Made by a program: the position numbers and the translations under genes | Origin: Promethearchaeota archaeon | GTDB taxonomy: Archaea; Asgardarchaeota; Lokiarchaeia; Sigyniarchaeales; SOKP01 | Assembly (NCBI GenBank): GCA_004524385.1 | Contig: SDNM01000014.1 | Coordinates: 1-12,344 of the forward strand | Direction of reading: 5' to 3' | DNA length: 12,344 bases | Part shown: in pieces, positions 1-5,432 of the stretch | How positions within the stretch are numbered: position 1 is the stretch's first letter | How the letters are laid out: each line of letters starts with the position of its first letter | The notes under the pieces: generated by a model | The model's database searches: none | What the model was told of the DNA's origin: nothing | Seen by the model: the letters and a program-made list of their open reading frames with translations, nothing else

Positions 1-396
1 GCCTTTAAGAAACGTCGATCCATCATAAAGTTGTTCCTCAAATACTCCTGGTAACATATCTCCAAATAAGCATAGGCTCATAACAGGCTTATCTGGCTCA
101 CCCTTTATAATCTTTGAAGGCATTTTTGTGCCCATATCAAACATCTTTAAAAATCTCTTGCCAAATTGAAAAGTTCCCGTCTCCTCTTGCCTTACATTAA
201 TTAAATCAAACGGATTCGCTCCCTCAGGACAAATCATATTACATGCAACACAAGTGATACAATCAGAAGTAACTGGGCTAGGCTCCCCATTTATCAATTT
301 TTTAAATTCTTCCTTTGCCTTATTTTCGGGGTATGCCAAATAAGCACATTTCATCAAGCACTCTCCACATAGAGTACATTTTTCTTCATAAAACAT
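1..396 (-). CDS. Partial iron-sulfur protein with two 4Fe-4S motifs (HdrC/HdrD/GlpC-like N-terminus)
   Basis: The reading frame opens with ATG at 396 on the minus strand and is uninterrupted to the left edge (132 codons), so the C-terminus is missing. Two complete [4Fe-4S] motifs are visible: C7-x2-C10-x2-C13-x3-C17 and C46-x2-C49-x2-C52-x3-C56-P, spaced as in the dicluster domain of HdrC, HdrD, GlpC and related electron carriers. After them comes a stretch rich in Lys and Met, then a segment (MSLCLFGDMLPG, about residues 106-117) where such proteins usually begin a Cys-rich CCG domain; only one Cys is seen here, so that identity is open. AGAGG at 404-408 lies 7 nt before the ATG and supports the start. 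Likely role (inference): cytoplasmic electron transfer to or from a disulfide or flavin partner encoded further left. A plain ferredoxin is less likely because the frame continues well past the second cluster. Confidence 0.85.
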   Translation of the reverse strand, partial: MFYEEKCTLCGECLMKCAYLAYPENKAKEEFKKLINGEPSPVTSDCITCVACNMICPEGANPFDLINVRQEETGTFQFGKRFLKMFDMGTKMPSKIIKGEPDKPVMSLCLFGDMLPGVFEEQLYDGSTFLKG

Positions 397-403
397 TATG
401 ATT

Positions 404-408
404 CCTCT
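404..408 (-). promoter_or_regulatory. Ribosome binding site AGAGG for the partial Fe-S gene
   Basis: AGAGG on the minus strand lies 7 nt upstream of the ATG at 396, the same spacing as the clearest SD in this window (7013-7020). A TATA-like TATTTAAAAA at 427-436 could start a short-leader transcript about 10 nt upstream of the ATG. Confidence 0.5.
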
Positions 409-663
409 TCATCTTTTTAGTATTGGTTTTTAAATATTCAAAATAAATTAATTATTATTAATCGTACTGTAAATATTAATTTTTAAGGAAAAATCAGAAA
501 TTAAAGACCATCTGAATTCTATGAATTGTAAGGAACATAGTAAATTATGAGAGAGAGGAACTTTAAATTTCTCAATTCGATTATATCATAGGGTAATTAG
601 AAAAGTTAGACTCTATTGGGAAGACCCTAGATTATTTAATTAAAAAATATGATAAGACAATAA

Positions 664-672
664 TTTATAAAT
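664..672 (+). promoter_or_regulatory. Possible TATA box for the zinc-ribbon membrane protein
   Basis: TTTATAAAT resembles an archaeal TATA box. It would place transcription start near 690-695, leaving a leader of about 55-60 nt that contains the SD at 736-743. A second candidate, TTTAAAATA at 690-698, would give a shorter leader. In such AT-rich sequence either could be chance. Confidence 0.3.
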
Positions 673-735
673 AATAGTGCATCATAGATTTAAAATATCT
701 AAAAAGAAAAAAAATCCAATAAAAAATAAAAAAAA

Positions 736-743
736 GAGAGGTG
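736..743 (+). promoter_or_regulatory. Ribosome binding site GAGAGGTG pointing to an ATT start at 751
   Basis: GAGGTG matches the core of the archaeal anti-SD complement and ends 7 nt before ATT at 751, exactly the spacing seen between GAGGTG and the GTG start of the TfrB-like gene. The next candidate start, TTG at 769, is 25 nt away, too far for this site. Confidence 0.6.
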
Positions 744-750
744 TGAAACT

Positions 751-1764
751 ATTAAGGTTTCAAAATTCTTGCTATTTATCCTATTAACATCAATGTGCTT
801 ACTACCGCTAATAAGTTATGCCGTAGCTGATGATGATAAGCCGAGCTATTGTGGAATTAATGAGGGGGACAGCTACATTTGGAGTACAGAATTCGATAAA
901 GGCCCATTTGAAGATTATTTAGAAGATTTTGGTTATTCTGAACAATTCGCTGAAAACTTTACTGATCGGTATTTTGATGGATTTAATTGGGACGAGGATG
1001 TTGAAGCATGGCGAGTATACATTTTACAAATTAAAGATGAAAAAGATATGGATTATAAAGGTGATGAAATTGAATATGTACCTTATCTATTTAATTATTA
1101 TGAGACAGAGGATCGCGATGCTAATGATTGGGATGATATTGAGAAAAATGCTCGAGGCGCGATTTATGAATATGACGATGATTTATATTTAGATAGTACA
1201 TTGTGGGCTATGGGACTTTATTACATGATTTGTGGTACTGATGTAGATTGGGATGAATTAGCTGACAATCTTGAAGAAGAATTTGATGATTATAATGAAG
1301 AAGGAGATGCTGATGCTGAGGAGAGGATTTACTTTTTCAGAGAAGAAGAATGTGGTATCTCAACTGAATGGGAATCTAAAGAAACTAGTAAGACAGAGGA
1401 ATTTGAATCTGTTTCGAGATATACACGTGAAGGAGTTACTTTATATTATGAATGGACATATGATGGAGATACAATCATTAAATTAGAATTAGAAGGAGCT
1501 TATTTTTATGAAAATTGGTGGTGGATACTATTAATAATTATTTTAGTTATTGCAGGTATAGTTACAGCAGTGACCGTCGTAATTGTAGTAAGACGCAAGC
1601 GAAAAGTAGAGAAAATCGCTCCTCCTGAAGTAGCAAAAAAACTTGAAGTTCCAGCACAACGTCCAGTTGAAGCTCCCCCAGGTGTAAAATTTTGCCCTAT
1701 GTGTGGAAAGCAAGTTAAAGTTGGTACTAATTTTTGCAATAGCTGTGGTGCGAGGATTGATTAA
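751..1764 (+). CDS. Secreted acidic ectodomain, single TM and cytoplasmic zinc ribbon; unknown function
   Basis: I start this 337-residue protein at the rare codon ATT (751), because the SD at 736-743 is 7 nt upstream and the added six residues (MKVSKF) supply the basic n-region of a signal peptide; a TTG start at 769 would lack it. Signal peptide: about residues 1-25, ending near SYAVA before Asp-Asp-Asp. Residues 26-250 are an extracellular domain very rich in Asp, Glu, Tyr and Trp with few Cys. A TM helix spans about 256-280 (starts WWWILL), followed by the stop-transfer RRKRK (281-285), a Pro/Ala/Glu/Lys linker, and a C-terminal zinc ribbon C315-x2-C318-x10-C329-x2-C332. Topology should be outside to inside, with the zinc ribbon cytoplasmic. 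The acidic ectodomain may bind cations or a surface polymer (inference). I recognise no named family beyond the zinc ribbon. Neighbour 1944-2501 is also a membrane protein but is separated by 179 nt with its own promoter-like signals. Confidence 0.85.
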   Translation: MKVSKFLLFILLTSMCLLPLISYAVADDDKPSYCGINEGDSYIWSTEFDKGPFEDYLEDFGYSEQFAENFTDRYFDGFNWDEDVEAWRVYILQIKDEKDMDYKGDEIEYVPYLFNYYETEDRDANDWDDIEKNARGAIYEYDDDLYLDSTLWAMGLYYMICGTDVDWDELADNLEEEFDDYNEEGDADAEERIYFFREEECGISTEWESKETSKTEEFESVSRYTREGVTLYYEWTYDGDTIIKLELEGAYFYENWWWILLIIILVIAGIVTAVTVVIVVRRKRKVEKIAPPEVAKKLEVPAQRPVEAPPGVKFCPMCGKQVKVGTNFCNSCGARID

Positions 1765-1781
1765 AAAAATTAAAACTCTTA

Positions 1782-1846
1782 TTTTTTAAAAAAAGATGGA
1801 GAATTGTAAGTATTTTTCTTTACCTTTTTATTTTAAATTTTTTCTA
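1782..1846 (+). terminator. Oligo-T termination zone after the zinc-ribbon membrane protein
   Basis: A T6 run starts 18 nt after the stop at 1764 and is followed by several T4-T6 runs in a pyrimidine-rich tract to about 1846. No GC-rich hairpin is present. Archaeal termination commonly uses such oligo-T tracts alone. Confidence 0.5.
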
Positions 1847-1877
1847 AAACCTATGCATTTATTAAATTAAAGGTTTC

Positions 1878-1888
1878 AATTTATAATA
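1878..1888 (+). promoter_or_regulatory. TATA-like box before the EPT-repeat membrane protein
   Basis: AATTTATAATA fits an archaeal TATA element. Initiation would fall near 1905-1912 and leave a leader of about 30-40 nt that includes the SD at 1934-1940. Confidence 0.35.
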
Positions 1889-1933
1889 ATCAACTTTATT
1901 TAGTAATTTAAAGGATTATTATTTATAGAAAAT

Positions 1934-1940
1934 AGGTGAT
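1934..1940 (+). promoter_or_regulatory. Ribosome binding site AGGTGAT
   Basis: AGGTGAT is fully complementary to the archaeal 16S 3' tail. Its GGTG core ends 5 nt before ATG 1944, which fixes the start of the EPT-repeat protein. Confidence 0.7.
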
Positions 1941-1943
1941 TTA

Positions 1944-2501
1944 ATGTCATCAGAACCAACATCAGAACCAACAAAAGAACCAATAAAAGAACCAACAAAA
2001 GAACCAACAACAACAAAGAAAGAAAAGAAGAAAAGTTCAAGTTGGGATAGCGTTGAAAGCATTGCTTGCATTATTGGAGAGTGGGCATGGATTATTTTAT
2101 TAATAGAAGGCATAATTTTCATATTCTGGGGTCTCTGGGGCTTATTATGGGTTGGTGCTGGAGCTGTTGCGGCTCAACAGGCAGGTGTAGCCGAATATGT
2201 TGCAGCGGATTTAACATGGGAGACATTTATATACATATTGGATATTATTGGAGGGATAGTTACAATCATTGTTGCTGTCGTATTAGTCAGACCACGTTTT
2301 TCAAACAAATGGAAAGAAAAAGATTATGACTATTTATTAGATGATGTTATTGAGATTGGTAGCGTGAGAATTCCCACATTTTTGATTATCGGAATTGTTA
2401 TAGAAATCCTCACGAATTTTTGGGGAGGCGTGGTAATTTTAATCCCATTGTTATTATTGATTTTTATGGGCCCAAAAGAATATAATTGGAAAGCAGAATA
2501 A
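1944..2501 (+). CDS. Multi-TM membrane protein with N-terminal tandem EPT repeats; unknown function
   Basis: This is a 185-residue protein with a strong SD at 1934-1940. Residues 3-22 are five tandem tetrapeptides of the type S/K-E-P-T (one is KEPI), followed by a Lys/Ser-rich stretch (25-33). The rest is hydrophobic: a long segment at about 40-77 rich in Trp, Ile and Gly (one long or two short helices), a TM helix at about 94-115, a charged loop (116-142, with RPRFSNKWKEKDYDY), and one or two TM helices at about 144-176, ending in a short polar tail. There is no cleavable signal peptide: the N-terminus is polar and low-complexity and probably stays cytoplasmic by the positive-inside rule. 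I see no catalytic motif and recognise no family. Roles such as a scaffold or small integral membrane partner are guesses. Termination appears to be at the T19 run at 2520-2538. Confidence 0.85.
   Translation: MSSEPTSEPTKEPIKEPTKEPTTTKKEKKKSSSWDSVESIACIIGEWAWIILLIEGIIFIFWGLWGLLWVGAGAVAAQQAGVAEYVAADLTWETFIYILDIIGGIVTIIVAVVLVRPRFSNKWKEKDYDYLLDDVIEIGSVRIPTFLIIGIVIEILTNFWGGVVILIPLLLLIFMGPKEYNWKAE
1950..2009 (+). repeat. Five tandem 12-nt repeats encoding S/K-E-P-T
   Basis: Units start at 1950, 1962, 1974, 1986 and 1998. Each is TCA/AAA GAA CCA ACA; the third has ATA in place of ACA. The near identity at DNA level suggests recent slippage or duplication, and copy number may vary between strains. 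Confidence 0.9.
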
Positions 2502-2519
2502 ATTAAGAAAAAATTATTA

Positions 2520-2538
2520 TTTTTTTTTTTTTTTTTTT
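2520..2538 (+). terminator. T19 homopolymer, oligo-T terminator of the EPT-repeat gene
   Basis: An uninterrupted run of 19 T starts 19 nt after the stop at 2501, in the convergent gap between a plus and a minus gene. It fits archaeal oligo-T termination. The exact length is also a typical site of sequencing or assembly error. Confidence 0.65.
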
Positions 2539-2559
2539 AATTGGTTATCTTTTCAATCC

Positions 2560-2578
2560 AAAAAGCCTTGAATTAAGG
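2560..2578 (-). terminator. Possible hairpin plus T5 terminator of the gamma-CA-like gene
   Basis: On the minus strand CCTT-AATTC-AAGG overlaps the stop codon (2573-2575) and is followed by C and T5 (2560-2564). The stem is only 4 bp, so this is weak. Confidence 0.3.
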
Positions 2579-3094
2579 TTTACTTTTCTGATCTTTTAAA
2601 ATCATTCCCATCTTTCTCCAAGATTGACGACCTAATTCCCATAGTTTTCCTTGAGTGTTTTCCCCTTTTAATTCTCGACCAATCCATTTTTGACCCGCAG
2701 GAATTTTTTTCCTCATTCCTACAAATGAGGTTGCTCCCACCATGGCATCATCGTTAACAGTGACCATAACCATTAAAACAGATTGGATACCAATTACAGT
2801 ATTGTTTTTAACTGTGGCTCCATGAACAATTGCTCTGAAGCCGATTAAATTATTATCACCGATTCGCGTCGCGCAGCCTTCAGCGGTATTGATAATACAA
2901 GCATCTTGGAAAACATTCTTGGCACCAATCCTAATCCTTGCGAAATCACCCCTAATGATTACCCCTTGATATACTATATTTTCCGGACCCATCTTAACAT
3001 CTCCAATAATCCATGCAGATTCAGAAATCCAACAGGAGGGATCAATCTCGGGCGTTTTGACTTTTCCATCAACTTCTATTGAAATTATTGGCAT
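2573..3094 (-). CDS. Gamma-carbonic-anhydrase-like left-handed beta-helix protein with degenerate zinc site
   Basis: A 173-residue protein with hexapeptide-repeat (LbetaH) texture across about residues 25-125 and the gamma-CA/PaaY/CaiE/YrdA family signature: RGDFARIRIG (48-57), QD (63-64), IGDNNLIG (78-85), VHGATV (90-95), and a C-terminal alpha-helical tail with WELGRQSW. Length is typical of the family. Family members are trimers with one zinc per subunit interface held by three His. Here the positions of those His are N69 (in CIINTAEG), F86 (in LIGFRA) and H91, so two of the three ligands are lost. I infer that it is not a carbonic anhydrase and may be structural or act on another ligand; related proteins in paa and cai operons act beside CoA thioester enzymes. 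It has no clear SD, and TTTAAATA at 3117-3124 is about 27 nt before the ATG, consistent with a leaderless transcript. It is separated from the upstream CPBP gene by 118 nt with T-runs. Confidence 0.88.
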   Translation of the reverse strand: MPIISIEVDGKVKTPEIDPSCWISESAWIIGDVKMGPENIVYQGVIIRGDFARIRIGAKNVFQDACIINTAEGCATRIGDNNLIGFRAIVHGATVKNNTVIGIQSVLMVMVTVNDDAMVGATSFVGMRKKIPAGQKWIGRELKGENTQGKLWELGRQSWRKMGMILKDQKSKP

Positions 3095-3116
3095 TTTATT
3101 AACTTCTTATTTGATT

Positions 3117-3124
3117 TATTTAAA
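3117..3124 (-). promoter_or_regulatory. TATA box for the gamma-CA-like gene, leaderless spacing
   Basis: Minus-strand TTTAAATA is centred about 26-27 nt upstream of ATG 3094, so transcription would begin at or next to the start codon, in keeping with the lack of a good SD. An alternative TATAAAT at 3141-3147 would give a leader of about 20-25 nt. Confidence 0.45.
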
Positions 3125-3170
3125 TTTTATTTTTGATAAAATTTATACGACAAAGGAAATAAATATTTTA

Positions 3171-3190
3171 AAATTTATTGTAATAAATTT
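3171..3190. repeat. Perfect 9-bp inverted repeat with 2-nt centre
   Basis: AAATTTATT and AATAAATTT flank GT. It lies between the CPBP gene stop and the gamma-CA start, about 77 nt upstream of the latter. It could be an operator or part of the terminator; being all AT in the arms, chance cannot be excluded. Confidence 0.45.
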
Positions 3191-3192
3191 AG

Positions 3193-3211
3193 AAAAAAAA
3201 TAAGAAAAAAA
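3193..3211 (-). terminator. Oligo-T terminator (T7 and T8) after the CPBP gene
   Basis: On the minus strand the stop codon at 3213-3215 is followed by C, T7 (3205-3211), CTTA and T8 (3193-3200). This is a strong candidate for the end of the four-gene operon. Confidence 0.55.
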
Positions 3212-3212
3212 G

Positions 3213-4073
3213 TTATTTGGGTTCGGTTTCTCGTTTCATGATGATTTTTATAAGCCCTATAGTTAGAAATAGTGGAAGGATGAGAATGAAAATCACAAAA
3301 TAGATTAATACTAGAATATTTTGTCCGAGAATTACATTAAAGAAAAGTGGGTTAAACGCATCTATTAAATAATGCGCAATAATACAGGGGATCAGGCTCT
3401 CTGTTTTAATGTACATATAAGCAAAAGCAAAGCCCCAAAAAGTGGCATAAATCATTTGAATAATAGTAGTTCCTATATCTTGACCTGCAAAAATATTTAC
3501 TACATGGGCAAATCCAAATATTATACCATCAATTATTATTGCTTTTTTCTCAGAGTATTTTTTTAGGAGCAAGGTTAGAATTACTCCCCGGAAAGCAATC
3601 TCTTCCCATATTCCTGGGGTTAAACTAGAAATAAATAAAAATATTCCCATATTATTTTCTTCTGGAAATCCAAAGATAACGTTTAAATCAAAAGTATATT
3701 CTCCCGCAAGTAAACTAAAAAGAAGTGTACAAGTCCAAATTATAGCCGCAAAAAGAATACCCAAAAAAAGATTCCGTTTCCATGGATTGAATGGAGTAAT
3801 ATGAATTGATTCAGCATACTCCTTTAGTGATTCCTTACCATTTGGAAGCTTCAATCCCCTGGGAACAATTACTAGCCATAGAATAGCGAGGAACCCAAAA
3901 ACCATTAAAAATACAATCCATATGAAAAGAATAAAAGAGATTGAACCAAAGAGAATTACCACCAATATTCTAGGGGAAAATGCAAATAACCAATATAATC
4001 CAAGTAAAATTAATGATGCGAGAACTGAATGTGTAATTAAAAATTTCTTAGGTTGTTCCAATTTTATCACCAT
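3213..4073 (-). CDS. CPBP-family intramembrane metalloprotease (CAAX protease/Abi type)
   Basis: This protein is about 286 residues, almost wholly hydrophobic, with roughly seven to eight TM segments. It holds all three active-site motifs of the CPBP/Rce1 family: E157-E158-x3-R162 (WEEIAFRGV), F186-x3-H190 (FGFAHVV) and H234-x3-D238 (AHYLIDAF). In this family Glu and His residues serve the catalytic site within the membrane; archaeal substrates are mostly unknown. It is the last gene of the flavoprotein operon, 10 nt after the PrpD-like stop. The ATG at 4073 has no SD in the gap, while GGTGAT sits inside codons 1-3 (4066-4071) and is properly spaced for a TTG at 4059-4061, so the true protein may begin at Leu5 (282 residues). 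The link to its metabolic neighbours is unclear: it may process or anchor an unlinked membrane protein and simply be co-transcribed. Confidence 0.9.
   Translation of the reverse strand: MVIKLEQPKKFLITHSVLASLILLGLYWLFAFSPRILVVILFGSISFILFIWIVFLMVFGFLAILWLVIVPRGLKLPNGKESLKEYAESIHITPFNPWKRNLFLGILFAAIIWTCTLLFSLLAGEYTFDLNVIFGFPEENNMGIFLFISSLTPGIWEEIAFRGVILTLLLKKYSEKKAIIIDGIIFGFAHVVNIFAGQDIGTTIIQMIYATFWGFAFAYMYIKTESLIPCIIAHYLIDAFNPLFFNVILGQNILVLIYFVIFILILPLFLTIGLIKIIMKRETEPK
4066..4071 (-). promoter_or_regulatory. SD-like GGTGAT favouring a TTG start at 4061 for the CPBP gene
   Basis: GGTGAT overlaps the annotated ATG. Its GGTG core ends 6 nt before TTG 4061-4059; other SD cores in this window end 5-7 nt before their starts (1944, 7007). 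The start choice changes only four residues. Confidence 0.45.
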
Positions 4074-4083
4074 TTTTGAATTT

Positions 4084-5415
4084 CTAACTTATTAATTTAA
4101 TGAGATCAGCCATATTACTTTCTTGTTCTAAATTTTCAATTCTTTTAATTATTTCTTCAGTATTAGGTTTTTTTAGAGAAATTCTTACTAAAGATCGAAA
4201 TTTTTTTAGGATTTCTTCCTTTTTGATGTTATAATCTAATTTTTGATTAATAATATTAATTTCTTTACTATAGGACTCTCCATCCATATAAATAGTCGCA
4301 ATCGCTTTAAAGGCAGCGAGTTTTATATCAGAGATTACTTTTATCTTGTTCATTAGGTCAATTATTTCGGGATCATGGACTTTCTCATCAGTAAATGCAT
4401 CCATACCCGTGTCTTCCCTTAAAAGCGCATTAGCAACGGCATAAGGAACGCAAAATTTTCCTTCTAAACCAGTTTTAGGAGAATTCATTCCAGCATTTTC
4501 AAGGGTAATAGGGGAAACATATATTTCAATCTTTTCAATAGCTTCCATATTAAATTTTTTAATCTGATCTTTAATAGAAAGAACTGCTTCAATGGGAGCG
4601 TGCGTATAATAACAGGAAGCATGAAATTTATAATTGTTATTTAAAATACTCCATTTCTTTCCTAAATTCTTTAATGCTCTTTTAGCGTTCCATTTAGAGG
4701 AATAAACATCCCAAAAACAATTTTTGCCTTCCAAAATATCTTTAACGCTAGTGAATCCCCTCTTAGCTAAAAGAACTGCTAACAGTCCATTAAATCCCGC
4801 TTTGCCAGGGTGGAATGGTTTACACGAGGTTCCAAATACTGCCTTAAGTCCTGCAGCTTGGGTACCTGCGATGCCAAAAGCAAAAATTAATTGGTCTGCT
4901 GTTAATCCTAATAATTTTGCCGCCCCTGCTGTCGACGAAAAATGTCCGATTGTGGATGTTGCATGCCAGCCGGTTAAAGCATGATTAGCTGACGCTCCAA
5001 TTGCAACCTGGCAACCAATTTCAAACCCGATTATATACGCTGTCAAAAAATCTTTACCACTTATTCCCTTCCATTCTGATAATGCTAATAAGCTGGGAAA
5101 AAGAGTGACACTCGCATGGCCAAGAAATTCTACTGAGGTGTCATCGTAATCAAAAACGTGTGAACTCATTCCATTAATGAGTGTAGCATTTAAAATAGAT
5201 GATTTTACATTTTTTCCTAGAATTGTAGCTTGTTCCCTCCCTCCTACAAGCTCTATAACATTAAAAAGAGAATCAATCTCAGGATCATTAGCTCCTGCTA
5301 AGGCTACTCCTAGCCAGTCAAAGAAACATAATTTTGCCTCTTCAATAACTTCTTTGGGTAAATCTTTAAAATCAGTGGATATAACAAATTCAGATAATGT
5401 TTTCGTAGCCTCCAT
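4084..5415 (-). CDS. MmgE/PrpD-family dehydratase/decarboxylase
   Basis: A 443-residue protein, normal for the MmgE/PrpD family (2-methylcitrate dehydratase PrpD, cis-aconitate decarboxylase and relatives), which dehydrate hydroxy-tricarboxylates or decarboxylate unsaturated ones without metal. Family signatures in order: FFDWLGVALAG (31-41), INGMSSHVFDYDDTS (80-94), H100 in GHASV, GFEIG (130-134), TGWHATSTIGH (148-158), GIAGTQAAGLKA (181-192) and KPFHPGKAG (199-207). Asp/His/Lys positions at 91-93, 100, 151 and 199 match the active-site positions used by the family. The C-terminal part is the usual alpha/beta lid domain. It starts 17 nt after the TfrB-like stop and ends 10 nt before the CPBP gene; there is no strong SD, suggesting translation coupling. 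Members cannot be assigned a substrate from sequence alone. Next to a fumarate-reductase-type flavoprotein, a C4-C7 unsaturated acid as shared intermediate is reasonable inference. Confidence 0.92.
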   Translation of the reverse strand: MEATKTLSEFVISTDFKDLPKEVIEEAKLCFFDWLGVALAGANDPEIDSLFNVIELVGGREQATILGKNVKSSILNATLINGMSSHVFDYDDTSVEFLGHASVTLFPSLLALSEWKGISGKDFLTAYIIGFEIGCQVAIGASANHALTGWHATSTIGHFSSTAGAAKLLGLTADQLIFAFGIAGTQAAGLKAVFGTSCKPFHPGKAGFNGLLAVLLAKRGFTSVKDILEGKNCFWDVYSSKWNAKRALKNLGKKWSILNNNYKFHASCYYTHAPIEAVLSIKDQIKKFNMEAIEKIEIYVSPITLENAGMNSPKTGLEGKFCVPYAVANALLREDTGMDAFTDEKVHDPEIIDLMNKIKVISDIKLAAFKAIATIYMDGESYSKEINIINQKLDYNIKKEEILKKFRSLVRISLKKPNTEEIIKRIENLEQESNMADLIKLIS

Positions 5416-5432
5416 AATTCCAGCACTCTTTT

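Larger units (their letters stand above)
397..750. other. Divergent intergenic region, no gene seen
   Basis: These 354 nt separate the minus-strand Fe-S gene from the plus-strand gene at 751. They are very AT-rich with stops in all frames. The only ORF with a start is a 14-codon one at 547-591, which I do not support. A weak inverted repeat (TAGGGT 589-594, ACCCTA 624-629) surrounds a 29-nt loop. TATA-like tracts occur at 427-436 (minus) and 664-672 (plus). I see no tRNA or other RNA gene. Confidence 0.6.

Noticed and set aside
547..591. 14-codon ORF with AAGGA upstream in the divergent gap
   Set aside because: It is too short to separate from chance and shows no recognised peptide or leader function.
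589..629. Inverted repeat TAGGGT/ACCCTA as a riboswitch or RNA gene
   Set aside because: It has only six pairs around a 29-nt loop, with no conserved riboswitch core or T-run.
929..1192. Plus-strand Met/Ile-rich 87-codon frame
   Set aside because: It is a shifted-frame shadow inside the zinc-ribbon membrane protein.
1919..2122. Minus-strand frame with VGSF-type repeats
   Set aside because: It is the antisense reading of the EPT 12-nt repeats; the plus strand has a strong SD and a coherent membrane protein.
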